Source: Paenibacillus cellulosilyticus
Lineage (GTDB): Bacteria; Bacillota; Bacilli; Paenibacillales; Paenibacillaceae
Direction of reading: 5' to 3'
Assembly (NCBI RefSeq): GCF_003182255.1
Contig: NZ_QGTQ01000045.1
Span: forward strand, 1-38,606
DNA: 38,606 bases
In this document: one piece after another, positions 14,809-23,499 of the stretch
How the letters are laid out: every line of letters begins with the position of its first letter
Numbering within the stretch: the first letter of the stretch is position 1
The notes under the pieces: generated by a model
Seen by the model: only the letters and a program-made list of their open reading frames with translations
Told to the model about the DNA's origin: nothing
The model's database searches: none
Translations under genes and position numbers: made by a program

Positions 14809-16095
14809 ATGCGGAAGACAATTGGACTTGTGTTAGTCGCAGCACTCGCTGCATCGTGGGCGTTGGCAGGTTGTTCGAGCAAGCAAGCAGAGGATGAGAA
14901 CTCCGCGGGTATGGGGAATGCACCAGCGGCAACAAGCAGCACGCTGACCGTACTGACGAACCGGGTCGATCTGGTCGAAAATGGGACGATGCGCAAGTAC
15001 GCGGAGCCGTTCGAACAGAAGCATCCCGGCGTGACGGTGGAGTTTCAAGGCTTCAGCAACTATACCGCCGATATTATGGCGCATCTGTCTACGCAGAACA
15101 TGGGGGATGTACTGCTGCTGCCTGCGAATATGCTGGCGCAGGATTTTCCGCGGTATTTTGAACCGCTGCCGGACGAGATGTTTGATTCCATTCGATTCGC
15201 AGACTACAAGGCGTACGACGGCGTGCGATATGGGATTGCATCGGGTGTCTCGACGGTAGGCGTCGTATATAATAAGAAGGCTTTCGCGAAGGCGGGCATC
15301 GATAAGCCACCAGTCACGCTCGCCGAGTTCTATGAGGCTTGCAAGAAGTTGAAGCAGACGGGAATCACCCCGGTGTACCTCAATTATGGTGCGCAATGGC
15401 CGCTCAAAATATGGGGAGAAGAGTTCGTCAGCTACATGACGGGAGACCCCGAATATCTTAATAAAATGGTCGATTCCGACAAGCCGTGGGATCTGAACAA
15501 TCCATGGGGCCAGTCGATGCGAATCGTGAAGACGCTCATTGATGGCGGCTATACGGAGCAGGGGCTGTTCAACAACCAGTGGGAGCTGTCGAAAAAGAAG
15601 ATCGCCGATGGCGAAGCGGCTATGTCGATCAACGGCAACTGGGTCATTAAGCAGGTGATCGAAGCGGGAGCAAGCTCGGACGATATCGGCTTCTTCCCGT
15701 TCCCATACGACGATGGGGAGAAGCGATTCGCGCCGCTTGTGCCGGACTGGTTCGTTGGCGTGAGCAAGTTCAGCACAAACAAAGAGCTAGCGAAGGAATG
15801 GGTGGATTACTTCGTCAAGCAGTCTGGGTATATAGAAGACGAAGGATTCCTATCGGTCCGGGTCAATGAGCAGTTGTCCGTATCGCCGCAGCAGGAGCAG
15901 TTCCAATCGTACAAGCCAACCTTCGTTGAGAATGTTCCGCCAAGCGATCAGATTCTCCAAATCGCAGAGAAAGCCAAGTTGACGCTCTGGTCGGGCGACT
16001 ACATCCAAGAATGGATTGCTTCCGCCGACCTGCAGCAGACGTTCGAGCAGTATAATACGAGATGGCAGGAAGCTCGGAAGCAGATTATTAAATAA
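14809..16095 (+). CDS. Extracellular solute-binding lipoprotein (sugar ABC importer), orphan paralogue
   Basis: 428 residues. The signal sequence ends in the lipobox ALAGC (Cys22), then a flexible acidic linker, then a family-1-type solute-binding fold (VLTNRVDLVENG, VGVVYNKKAFAKAGI, GNWVIKQVIE, IGFFPFPYDDG). It is clearly paralogous to the binding protein at 20155-21477; motifs such as DFP-YFEPL, STVG-VYNKKAF and GFFPFP are shared along the whole length. GGAGG lies 8-9 bases upstream. No permease gene follows; a strong terminator does. It probably delivers a related oligosaccharide to the permeases at 21593-23319. It is convergent with the mannoside catabolic operon. Confidence 0.85.
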   Translation: MRKTIGLVLVAALAASWALAGCSSKQAEDENSAGMGNAPAATSSTLTVLTNRVDLVENGTMRKYAEPFEQKHPGVTVEFQGFSNYTADIMAHLSTQNMGDVLLLPANMLAQDFPRYFEPLPDEMFDSIRFADYKAYDGVRYGIASGVSTVGVVYNKKAFAKAGIDKPPVTLAEFYEACKKLKQTGITPVYLNYGAQWPLKIWGEEFVSYMTGDPEYLNKMVDSDKPWDLNNPWGQSMRIVKTLIDGGYTEQGLFNNQWELSKKKIADGEAAMSINGNWVIKQVIEAGASSDDIGFFPFPYDDGEKRFAPLVPDWFVGVSKFSTNKELAKEWVDYFVKQSGYIEDEGFLSVRVNEQLSVSPQQEQFQSYKPTFVENVPPSDQILQIAEKAKLTLWSGDYIQEWIASADLQQTFEQYNTRWQEARKQIIK

Positions 16096-16123
16096 CGGCA
16101 GAACATATCTCGATATTCACGTG

Positions 16124-16167
16124 AAAGAACCTCAACTCCACTTTGAAGTGGGGGTTGAGGTTCTTTG
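16124..16167. terminator. Strong terminator between convergent genes
   Basis: AAAGAACCTCAACTCCACTT pairs with AGTGGGGGTTGAGGTTCTTT almost perfectly around a tiny loop, with T and A tracts on both sides, so it can act on both strands. The remaining stretch 16168-16406 before the GH130 stop holds no recognisable gene, only a weak hairpin at 16204-16224. Confidence 0.8.
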
Positions 16168-16406
16168 CGTGAGTGAACAATAGCGCTATCTGGACTGAAG
16201 ACCAACCAAGCTAAAGCTTTGGTTTTCTTGCGCTTTTGCAGAGATTGCGGCACCGGTTTTGATCTACCACAGCGCTCAACAAGTGCTTATGGGAGACCCT
16301 AGGTTTGTTACTGGGACCTGCTGATCTATCCGGATGAATCAGATCATCATGTGCATGCATTTTGCAGGTTTGCAACCAACGACTTCTTCTTTTACCGAGT
16401 CGTTCG

Positions 16407-17588
16407 TTATTTCGATGCCATCCCCAGATTGCGCTCAATCAGTCCAATCCGCTGCTGCACGCATGCGTATGAACGAAGCGGGTCCTCTGGCGTATTCATT
16501 GCATAGTCGAGCAGTTGATCCACCGTTGTCGTTGCAACATGGCAGCGCGTATCGGAGGAAGCGTAGTAGATGTAGACGTCTCCGTTGTCCTGCGCGATAA
16601 CGCCGTTGCAGAATACAACGTTCGAGACGTCGCCAACGCGCTCGATGCCTTCCGGCGCAATGAAGTGTCCGCCAGGACGGTGGGTAACGACATTCGGACG
16701 ATCGAGCTCCGACAGGAAGACGTAGAGCACATAACGAAGGCCAGCAGCTGTGTTGCGAACGCCGTGCGCGATATGGAGCCAGCCTTTATCCGTCTTGATC
16801 GGAGCGGGACCTTGACCGTTCTTCACTTCCTTGATCGTGTGGTAGTGACGATGGTCGATAATCGATTCGCTCTCAATAACGGCATTTTCGATCGAGCTGG
16901 ACAGCCCCCAGCCAATGCCGCCGCCTGAGCCAGTATCGATGAAGCCGTCCTGCGGACGGGTGTAGAAGGCATATTGGCCATCCACAAACTCTGGATGCAG
17001 AACAACGTTGCGCTGCTGATTGGAGCTTGTCTTCAGGTCAGCGAGGCGCTCCCAATCTACGAGGTCCTTCGTACGGACGATGCCGCATTGCGCAACTGCG
17101 CTGGACAGATCGCCAGGCGCCGCTTGCGGATCTTTGCGCTCGGTGCAGAACAAGCCGTAAATCCAGCCGTCCTCATGTTTGACGAGACGCATGTCGTATA
17201 CGTTAATGTCCGGATTCTCTGTCTCCGGCAGCACGACAGGGCGGTCCCAGAAGCGGAAGCCGTCAATGCCGTTGTCGCTCTCGGCAACGGCGAAGAACGA
17301 TTTGCGGTCATGGCCTTCGACGCGGGCGACGAGATAGAACTTGCCGTTCAGCGCAATCGCGCCAGGATTGAAGACGCAGTTGATGCCCAGACGTTCCATA
17401 AAATACGGGTTCGTCTCTGGGTTGAAGTCGTATTTCCAGATCAGCGGCGCGTGTTCGGCTGTCAGGACGGGATTCTCGTAGCGGTCGAAAATGCCGTTGC
17501 CGATCGCAGCCTTCGTATTCGGGCGGGCAATGAGCTGCTCATAGTGATCCGTTAGCTGTTGTTTGCGTGTGCGAAATGTTTCATTCAT
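16407..17588 (-). CDS. GH130 phosphorylase, probably 4-O-beta-D-mannosyl-D-glucose phosphorylase
   Basis: 393 residues, the length of GH130 subfamily 1 enzymes. [19 protein letters not shown] near residue 75 and the VYDMRL motif with the likely general acid Asp132 mark the five-bladed propeller active site. [18 protein letters not shown] and the GGGIGWGLS stretch also fit. There is no signal peptide, so it acts in the cytosol. The expected reaction is mannosyl-beta-1,4-glucose plus phosphate to alpha-mannose 1-phosphate plus glucose. The upstream neighbours (2-epimerase, GH113) supply exactly this substrate from mannobiose, which is why I prefer subfamily 1 over mannobiose phosphorylase. GGAGG precedes the ATG. 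It is the last gene of a three-gene operon. Confidence 0.85.
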   Translation of the reverse strand: MNETFRTRKQQLTDHYEQLIARPNTKAAIGNGIFDRYENPVLTAEHAPLIWKYDFNPETNPYFMERLGINCVFNPGAIALNGKFYLVARVEGHDRKSFFAVAESDNGIDGFRFWDRPVVLPETENPDINVYDMRLVKHEDGWIYGLFCTERKDPQAAPGDLSSAVAQCGIVRTKDLVDWERLADLKTSSNQQRNVVLHPEFVDGQYAFYTRPQDGFIDTGSGGGIGWGLSSSIENAVIESESIIDHRHYHTIKEVKNGQGPAPIKTDKGWLHIAHGVRNTAAGLRYVLYVFLSELDRPNVVTHRPGGHFIAPEGIERVGDVSNVVFCNGVIAQDNGDVYIYYASSDTRCHVATTTVDQLLDYAMNTPEDPLRSYACVQQRIGLIERNLGMASK

Positions 17589-17610
17589 GGATGAGTTCCT
17601 CCGATATTCA

Positions 17611-17654
17611 TAATTTCAATTTCTACATCAATTTCGATTTCAATTCCGATTCCG
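17611..17654 (-). repeat. Low-complexity GAAATT-rich spacer
   Basis: On the minus strand the 70-bp gap between epimerase and phosphorylase is largely repeated GAAATYGA-like hexamers to octamers. It has almost no secondary structure and places the GGAGG of the phosphorylase gene in an open context. Confidence 0.5.
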
Positions 17655-17658
17655 TAGG

Positions 17659-18870
17659 TTAACGTTCCAGGCGTTCCAGCATTTCGAAGCAGGCGCGACC
17701 GTTATGATAAGGGCATTTCCATGCGCCAACCTTCGGATGGCCTGCAGTTGGCTGACCTTCTCGCGTTACGCTCCAGTACCATTCGCCATTCGTTCGGTCG
17801 ACGAGGTAGGTTTGAATGAAATGCCAAGAGTGAGAAGCGGCTGCCGCATAACGCGAGTCGCCGGACAGCTGGTAGGCGTTGTAGAAGCCAACAACTGCTT
17901 CCGCCTGCGGCCACCAATCCTTATTCGTATCGATAAATCCGTGCTGATTCGCTTCGTTCGGAATGCCGCCGTCGGGATCAACACCCTCCAGCAGCGTTGC
18001 TTCAGCCATCTTAAGCGCGACTACTTTCACTTTGGCGAGCAGTTCTTGCTCGCCGAGCACCTCCGCAGCCTCGTGCAGCAGCCAGCTGCCTTCAATGTCA
18101 TGACCGTAAGAGATGTGGTCGGACTTGTTGCTCCATTGCTCATCGAAGAACAGCTTGAAGTGTCCCGTTTCCTGATCGACAATATGCTTCACTGTGATCT
18201 CGATCAGCTCCCGCAGGGCGAGCTTCAGCTCTTCAGAAGGCCATACGCGATACAGGTTCGTATACCCTTCTAGTACGTGAAGATGGGTGTTCATCGATTT
18301 CTTCTCATTAAGATCCTTGTTGCTCAGACTTAGCTCATCGGTTGCCGTCCAGTCGGCTGCGAGTGCTTCGATATAGCCGAGGTGGATCGGGTCTCGGCCA
18401 TGGCGTTCGATCAACCGGAACAGCTCGATCGCTTCATCGAGCGCCTGTTGATTGCTCGTGGCGCGGTAATATTCGGACAAGGCATAGATGCCGAACGCTT
18501 GGCCGTAAATCTGTTTTTTGTCAGAAGAAGGGCTGCCTTCCGAATCCAGCATCCAATACAGTCCGCCATTGCTCGCGTCAGCGAAGTGTTCCTTGACATA
18601 AAGATAAGCGCGTTCCGCTGCATCTAAGTAGCTCTTGCTCTTGAACTGACGATAAGCCGCCGAGAACGTCCACAGGATGCGGGTGTTTAGGACAAGGCTT
18701 TTCTCCGCATCATCTACACGCGACATGTCTTGGCGAATCTCTCCAACGAAACCGCCGCGGATCGGGTCCGGCGCATGCTGCAGCCAGAAGCCGAGAATGT
18801 TGTCGCTCAGCTCTCGTTGAATTTCGTCAGCCCATCGCTGCTTCGATATTGCCGTCATTGTCATTGTCAT
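17659..18870 (-). CDS. Cellobiose/mannobiose 2-epimerase (AGE family)
   Basis: 403 residues, an (alpha/alpha)6-barrel enzyme of the N-acylglucosamine 2-epimerase family. Conserved residues expected for cellobiose 2-epimerase are visible: Arg64 in NTRILWTF, His198 in NTHLHVLEGY, His257 in SYGHDIEGSW and His389 in KCPYHNGRACFE; WWPQAEA is also typical. It converts the reducing-end mannose of beta-1,4-mannobiose to glucose, giving mannosylglucose for the GH130 enzyme. It has no signal peptide. The ATG overlaps the GH113 stop by 4 bp (ATGA); three ATG codons at 18870, 18864 and 18858 give an odd MTMTMT N-terminus, so the exact start is uncertain. Confidence 0.87.
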   Translation of the reverse strand: MTMTMTAISKQRWADEIQRELSDNILGFWLQHAPDPIRGGFVGEIRQDMSRVDDAEKSLVLNTRILWTFSAAYRQFKSKSYLDAAERAYLYVKEHFADASNGGLYWMLDSEGSPSSDKKQIYGQAFGIYALSEYYRATSNQQALDEAIELFRLIERHGRDPIHLGYIEALAADWTATDELSLSNKDLNEKKSMNTHLHVLEGYTNLYRVWPSEELKLALRELIEITVKHIVDQETGHFKLFFDEQWSNKSDHISYGHDIEGSWLLHEAAEVLGEQELLAKVKVVALKMAEATLLEGVDPDGGIPNEANQHGFIDTNKDWWPQAEAVVGFYNAYQLSGDSRYAAAASHSWHFIQTYLVDRTNGEWYWSVTREGQPTAGHPKVGAWKCPYHNGRACFEMLERLER

Positions 18871-19835
18871 CGCGTTGATGTCTCCCGTTCCTTCACCTTC
18901 TGTGAATAGTAGTTCGCTACAGCAGCCTCGCCGGACTTCGCATACATGCAGTAATCATCGTTAGCAGATGCTTCGTTCTCTGCGTACATAATCGCCGGCC
19001 AATCCCACAGCATGAAGCCGCGTACCCATTCGCGCTTATCGCATCGTTCGAACATTGTCTCCAGGTAGAGCCTCTGAACCGACGCATCCGGTGCGCCGGC
19101 GAGGTTCCAGTCATTCGGCAGATGCTCGGAGCCTTGGCGGCTTGGGCACCCGGCTTCCATGAAGAAGAACGGCTTGCCATGCTTCTTGACGACTGCTTCG
19201 ATCCGATCAAGCTGGCGATCCCAATCGCCGATCGGATAATAACCGCTTGCGGAGATGACGTCGACGGCATCCCACCACGAGACGCGATCCTCTTGATATT
19301 TGTCGCAATTGTAGGTGATCGTTCCGGAATATACGGCTCTAACGTGGTCGATCAGCATTCTCCATTCGGTTTCACGACGGTCGGTCTGAACCATTTCACA
19401 GCCGATGCACAGCATCTCGCAGCCGGTCTCCTCGGCAATTGCCGCATAGTGGAGGATGAAAGCAGTATACGAGGCGAACCACTCGGACCACTTCGGTTCA
19501 CAGGGCACATCGTGATCGAAGAAGTTAATGTGCGCCCGCCAAGTGCCATCGGCACAATTGACGACCGGCTTCAAGCAAACGTTAAGTCCAAGCTGCTTCG
19601 CTTTATAGATCGCATTGCGGACTTCCTCGTCCGTTACGGTGGGTTCCTCTTGATAATGAATAGTAGTCGCCTGCGGGTGCGCTTGGTAAGCCGCGAACGT
19701 AATAGCTGTCCAATTGACCTTCAGACGATCGGCCATCAGCTCCATCGATTGCATCGCTTCGGGCTTCGCCCAAGTGCCTCTAACGCCTGTCCATCCCCAT
19801 GTCATTCCACCAATAAAATCATCTGGTCTGCTCAT
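18867..19835 (-). CDS. GH113 beta-mannanase, intracellular
   Basis: 322 residues from ATG 19835, with GGAGAG seven bases upstream; an in-frame TTG at 19850 lies inside that site and is less likely. It has the (beta/alpha)8 clan GH-A layout: general acid/base Glu147 in CIGCEMVQ and nucleophile Glu227 in FFFMEAGCPS, with early GMTWGWTG and WTAITFAAYQ strands as in GH113. There is no signal peptide, so it should trim imported manno-oligosaccharides to mannobiose and mannose. It is the first gene of the operon GH113, epimerase, GH130, divergent from the importer operon. Confidence 0.85.
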   Translation of the reverse strand: MSRPDDFIGGMTWGWTGVRGTWAKPEAMQSMELMADRLKVNWTAITFAAYQAHPQATTIHYQEEPTVTDEEVRNAIYKAKQLGLNVCLKPVVNCADGTWRAHINFFDHDVPCEPKWSEWFASYTAFILHYAAIAEETGCEMLCIGCEMVQTDRRETEWRMLIDHVRAVYSGTITYNCDKYQEDRVSWWDAVDVISASGYYPIGDWDRQLDRIEAVVKKHGKPFFFMEAGCPSRQGSEHLPNDWNLAGAPDASVQRLYLETMFERCDKREWVRGFMLWDWPAIMYAENEASANDDYCMYAKSGEAAVANYYSQKVKERETSTR

Positions 19836-19872
19836 TAAACAACTCTCCAATCATTTTGTTAGCATAACAAAT

Positions 19873-19891
19873 TTATGATCTGTTATCATAA
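19873..19891. promoter_or_regulatory. 19-bp palindrome near the GH113 promoter
   Basis: TTATGAT-CTGTT-ATCATAA has perfect 7-bp arms and lies just upstream of a minus-strand TATGCT (19866-19861) that may be the GH113 -10 box. It is a candidate operator for the divergent mannan genes. Confidence 0.4.
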
Positions 19892-19941
19892 GTAAACCGT
19901 ATGATGCTGCGTTTGGCAATAGCTCGGAATGAAAAAGTTAA

Positions 19942-19955
19942 TGGAAACGCTTCAC
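19942..19955 (+). promoter_or_regulatory. cre-like site in the divergent mannan promoter region
   Basis: TGGAAACGCTTCAC matches the TGNAANCGN left part of the catabolite-responsive element; the right end deviates. It would place the importer and catabolic operon under CcpA. In the same 319-bp intergenic stretch, AAAGTTAC occurs twice, 18 bp apart (19984 and 20002). TATACT at 20105 is a possible -10 of the importer without a good -35. Confidence 0.35.
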
Positions 19956-20154
19956 CTCTTATTAATGGGGCAGAAAAGATTGAAAAGTTACCGTATTCCA
20001 CAAAGTTACAGTCCGTTCTTAAGTTTTTACGTTTGTCGGATAAAGAAGTAATTTGAAGACTAGAAAAGATAATTCAGACCATTTTATTGCGAAATGGGAG
20101 GGGGTATACTCAATTTGCAAGCGGTACCAAACATTAATCGAGGGGGATTTAGAC

Positions 20155-21477
20155 GTGAAAAAATCTTTATCGTTATTGTTAGTTAGTGCACTTTCGCTAA
20201 CTATGTTAGCAGGATGCGGAAGCGACGACAAGAAAGAAGAGACGAAAGCTGCTGATACGGACAAGGAGTCAACGTCGGCAGCATCGACGGATACGGAAGC
20301 GGGCAGCACGGACGGAGCAGGCGACATCAGCGGCAAAGTCGTATTCCTGACGAACCGTACCGATATGGTCGGCAAGCAATACAGCGATTATAAGAAACGT
20401 TTCGAAGAGAAATATCCGAACGTGAAGATCGAATTCGAAGCTGTGACGGACTACGAGAAAACAGAGAAAATCCGTATCGCAACAGGCGAGTATCCGGACG
20501 TTGTACTGATCGGATCCGGCATTCCGAACTCGGACTTCCCGAAATATTTTGAACCGCTGGACGATATTCAGTTCTCCGGCGACATCAGCTTCAAGGATCT
20601 GAAGTCTTATGAAGGCCACATGTACGGCGTATCCTCCGGCGGCAGCACGGTCGGTATCGTTTATAACAAGAAAGCGTTCGAGAAGGCTGGCATTACGGCA
20701 GTTCCGAAAACGTTGGACGAGTTCTACGCAGCAGCTCAGAAGCTGAAGGATGCTGGCATCACGCCGCTCGCTTCGAACTTCAAAGACAAATGGCCGCTTG
20801 ACACTTGGATCTACGATGTACCGACAATGATCGGCGGCGCTTCGGATCATCAGAACAAACGCGCAGACAGCGACACGCCATACACGATGGACGGCGTATA
20901 TGGCCAATCGTGGTCGATCCTTCGCACGCTGTACGAGAAGGGCTTCCTGGAGAAAGACATCAACTCGACGAACTGGGAGAATTCCAAGAAAGACGTGGCA
21001 CAAGGCAAGTTCGGCATGTATCTGCTCGGCAACTGGGTCATTAACCAAGTCATCGAGAACGGTGCAGCTTCGGAAGACGTCGGCTTCTTCCCATTCCCGA
21101 CGGACAATTCCGGCACGCTGAAAGCACCTCTGAACCCGGACTGGTTCTATGGCGTGAACAAGAACGGTAACGTTGCAGCTGCCAAAGCATTCGTGAAATG
21201 GATGATCGAAGAATCCGGCTTCGACGATTTCGCTGGCCTCATTCCTACGCTGAAGGACAAGCAATCGAATCTGGCTCAGCTGGCCGAGTTCAACGGCTAC
21301 AACCCGCAATACATCGAGGCAGGTCCTTCGAACGACGTTGCAACGTCGATTCAGAACGCTGCACAGATCGACCAAGGCAAAGTCGTTCAAGAATTCGTAC
21401 TTGCGCCAGATCAACAATCCATTCTGGACAAATACAACAAGCTGTGGGCGAATGCGAAGAAATCGGTTGTGAAATAA
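20155..21477 (+). CDS. Solute-binding lipoprotein of the manno-oligosaccharide ABC importer
   Basis: 440 residues from a GTG start preceded by GAGGGGG; the frame is open further upstream but without a signal sequence or ribosome site. MKKSLSLLLVSALSLTMLAG ends in lipobox Cys21, followed by a charged Asp/Glu/Thr linker and a sugar-binding fold (FLTNRTDMVGKQY, STVGIVYNKKAF, GNWVINQVIENGA, VGFFPFPTDN). It captures oligosaccharides outside the membrane for the two permeases downstream. A hairpin follows directly, which may keep binding protein mRNA in excess over permease mRNA. Substrate assignment to beta-mannan fragments rests on the surrounding enzymes. Confidence 0.87.
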   Translation: MKKSLSLLLVSALSLTMLAGCGSDDKKEETKAADTDKESTSAASTDTEAGSTDGAGDISGKVVFLTNRTDMVGKQYSDYKKRFEEKYPNVKIEFEAVTDYEKTEKIRIATGEYPDVVLIGSGIPNSDFPKYFEPLDDIQFSGDISFKDLKSYEGHMYGVSSGGSTVGIVYNKKAFEKAGITAVPKTLDEFYAAAQKLKDAGITPLASNFKDKWPLDTWIYDVPTMIGGASDHQNKRADSDTPYTMDGVYGQSWSILRTLYEKGFLEKDINSTNWENSKKDVAQGKFGMYLLGNWVINQVIENGAASEDVGFFPFPTDNSGTLKAPLNPDWFYGVNKNGNVAAAKAFVKWMIEESGFDDFAGLIPTLKDKQSNLAQLAEFNGYNPQYIEAGPSNDVATSIQNAAQIDQGKVVQEFVLAPDQQSILDKYNKLWANAKKSVVK

Positions 21478-21507
21478 GCAATAAACATTAGAGATTAGCC
21501 CCCGTGG

Positions 21508-21536
21508 AACGGATGTCGTACCGGACATCCGTTTCT
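21508..21536 (+). terminator. Intra-operon hairpin (attenuator) after the binding protein
   Basis: AACGGATGTC pairs with GACATCCGTT around GTACCG, followed only by TC. The weak T tract suggests partial termination or 3' end stabilisation rather than a full stop before the permease genes. Confidence 0.55.
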
Positions 21537-21592
21537 AAGGAGCGCTTGATACGCCTCTGAGGTGCATCAGCAATACAAGTGATGGGAGAGGG

Positions 21593-22486
21593 ATGGGTGC
21601 TATGCTCAGCAGGCTTCCTTTTGGAACACAAAAGAAAATCATAATAATATCGTTCGTCGCGCTGCCTCTTCTACTATTATTAACGTTCTCTTACTATCCG
21701 GCGCTGGAGCTCGTTCGGCTCAGCTTTACGAACTGGGACGGCATGAGCCCGGACAAGGACTGGGTTGGATTCAAGAACTACCATGAAGTATTCAGCAACT
21801 CGGAAATTTTCGGTGTATTCAAGCATAATGTGGCTTACTTCGTGGTTGGTATTGTGCAAAATATTGCTGCGATTTATTTCGCAGTCGTGCTGAACGGCAA
21901 GCTGAAAGGGAAGTACTTCTTCCGTTTGCTTCTATTCCTGCCTTATATTTTGAACGGCGTAGCTGTCGCCTATGCTTTCGGCTATGTGTTCGATACAACG
22001 AATGGATCGCTTAACTTCGTGCTTGGCAAGGCTGGACTTGGCTCGGAAACGAGCTGGCTTGGAACCGAGAAGTTCGTGAACTATACGCTGGCCTCTATCG
22101 GCTTCTGGCGTTTTATGGGCTTTAATATGGTCATTTATTTGGCAGCCCTTCAATCGATCCCTGGTGATCTTTATGAAGCAGCGTCCATCGACGGCGCGAA
22201 CAAATGGCAGCAATTCCGCTTCATTACGCTGCCTAACATCTACAAAATTGTTGAGCTAAACCTGTTCCTGACTGTAACGGGTGCCCTGGAAGTATTCGAC
22301 CTTCCATTCGTGCTTACGAACGGCGGACCGGCAGGAGCGAGTGAAACCTTCGTCATGAAAATTCTCGAGACTGCATTCCAGTTTAACAACTATGGGCTTG
22401 CATCTGCTATGAGCGTGGTCTTGTTGATAGGTGTCGTAATCGTAATATCGATTCAGCGATTCTTCTTGAGTAGGAAGGGAGACTAA
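21593..22486 (+). CDS. Sugar ABC transporter permease, MalF/UgpA-like
   Basis: 297 residues with six transmembrane segments. The cytoplasmic EAA loop, which docks to the ATPase, reads LYEAASIDGANKWQQFRFIT (about residues 193-212). GGGAGAGGG precedes two possible starts (21593 and 21602); I keep the first. It pairs with the next gene to form the heterodimeric importer channel. The ATPase is not encoded here; a shared MsmX-type ATPase elsewhere in the genome is usual for this importer class. Confidence 0.88.
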   Translation: MGAMLSRLPFGTQKKIIIISFVALPLLLLLTFSYYPALELVRLSFTNWDGMSPDKDWVGFKNYHEVFSNSEIFGVFKHNVAYFVVGIVQNIAAIYFAVVLNGKLKGKYFFRLLLFLPYILNGVAVAYAFGYVFDTTNGSLNFVLGKAGLGSETSWLGTEKFVNYTLASIGFWRFMGFNMVIYLAALQSIPGDLYEAASIDGANKWQQFRFITLPNIYKIVELNLFLTVTGALEVFDLPFVLTNGGPAGASETFVMKILETAFQFNNYGLASAMSVVLLIGVVIVISIQRFFLSRKGD

Positions 22487-22488
22487 CC

Positions 22489-23319
22489 ATGACAAGAGAG
22501 AATCCGATCTGGACCTTCATCAAATATTTGTCGCTCTTGATCGCGGCACTCGGCATCCTGTTCCCGCCTTATGTGATCGTCACTAACGCATTTAAGACGC
22601 CAGAGGAATTCGTGAATAAGTCGACAATGTCGCTGCCCGATAGCTTTCTGAACTTCAGCAACTTTGGAGACGCATTCGTAGAGGCGGATATGGGACGCGC
22701 TTTCGGCAATACGCTGATCATCCTTGGCGTGACGCTTGTGCTGAACGTGCTGTTGGGCTCGGCCTTCTGCTACGCCGTATCCCGGTTCAAATTCAAGCTG
22801 CAAGGGCCGCTCGTAGGCCTGTTCCTATTCGCGACGATTATCCCGCAGATTACGACGCAGGTCGTGAACTATAAGACGATTCAAGGCCTTGGGCTGACGA
22901 ATCATCTGATGGGACCGACGCTGCTGTATGTGGGCGCCGATATTTTGCAAATTTATATTTACCTGCAGTTCATTCGCAACATCCCGTATGACCTGGATGA
23001 GGCTGCGATGATGGAAGGGGCTTCTCTGTTCAAAATCTTCTATTCCATCATTCTGCCGCTGCTCGGCCCAGCGACGGCGACGATCGTCATTCTGAAGACG
23101 ATCTCGATCTACAACGATATGTACACGCCATTCTTGTACATGTCCAAACCGGATAAGGTCGTTGTATCAACCGCGCTAATGCGATTCTTCGGTGTGAACA
23201 GCGGCGACTGGCAGATGGTGTCTTCAGCCATTCTGATCATTATGATTCCGACAGCGATTATGTATTTAATTTTGCAAAAGTATATTTTCGCAGGTGTAAC
23301 GAGTGGTGCGGTGAAGTAG
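22489..23319 (+). CDS. Sugar ABC transporter permease, MalG/UgpE-like
   Basis: 276 residues and six transmembrane segments. The EAA loop is YDLDEAAMMEGASLFKIFYS (about residues 167-186). It starts two bases after the previous stop, with GGGAG at the end of the upstream gene. It is the second half of the channel for the binding protein at 20155-21477, and last gene of the importer operon before a weak terminator. Confidence 0.88.
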   Translation: MTRENPIWTFIKYLSLLIAALGILFPPYVIVTNAFKTPEEFVNKSTMSLPDSFLNFSNFGDAFVEADMGRAFGNTLIILGVTLVLNVLLGSAFCYAVSRFKFKLQGPLVGLFLFATIIPQITTQVVNYKTIQGLGLTNHLMGPTLLYVGADILQIYIYLQFIRNIPYDLDEAAMMEGASLFKIFYSIILPLLGPATATIVILKTISIYNDMYTPFLYMSKPDKVVVSTALMRFFGVNSGDWQMVSSAILIIMIPTAIMYLILQKYIFAGVTSGAVK

Positions 23320-23331
23320 CATTCGCGAATG

Positions 23332-23367
23332 AGAGGGAGGGGACTGATGAGGTTCCCTCTTCTCTTT
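23332..23367 (+). terminator. Terminator of the importer operon
   Basis: AGAGGGA pairs with TCCCTCT around a 15-base loop, followed by TCTCTTT. It is short and imperfect, so some read-through into the mannanase gene is possible. Confidence 0.5.
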
Positions 23368-23377
23368 AATCAGCTAT

Positions 23378-23392
23378 TTGTAAGCGCTTTAT
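23378..23392 (+). promoter_or_regulatory. cre box upstream of the GH26 mannanase
   Basis: TTGTAAGCGCTTTAT matches the consensus WTGNAARCGNWWWCW at all but one position. It lies 108 bp upstream of the TTG start. CcpA-mediated catabolite repression of the mannanase is the likely meaning. Confidence 0.6.
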
Positions 23393-23499
23393 ATGGTGGC
23401 GACCGTCATTGTAAGGGGGTGAAAGCCGCAGGCGGTTGCAGCTTCAGTGCGTGTGCATATGCGAGGAAGACGATCTAATAAAACGGAGAGTGAACCGAG

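Noticed and set aside
16974-17555. Plus-strand frame of 193 codons
   Set aside because: Antisense to the GH130 gene.
17704-18273. Plus-strand frame of 189 codons
   Set aside because: Antisense to the 2-epimerase gene.
19122-19838. Plus-strand frame of 238 codons
   Set aside because: Antisense to GH113, whose catalytic residues are conserved; no start signal.
20269-21528. Minus-strand frame of 419 codons
   Set aside because: Antisense to the binding protein gene, whose lipobox, ribosome site and family motifs are clear; the long frame reflects the codon pattern of the real gene.
23401-23499. Possible riboswitch in the mannanase leader
   Set aside because: The leader has a cre box and GC-rich stretches, but I could not find a conserved aptamer or a terminator/antiterminator pair.
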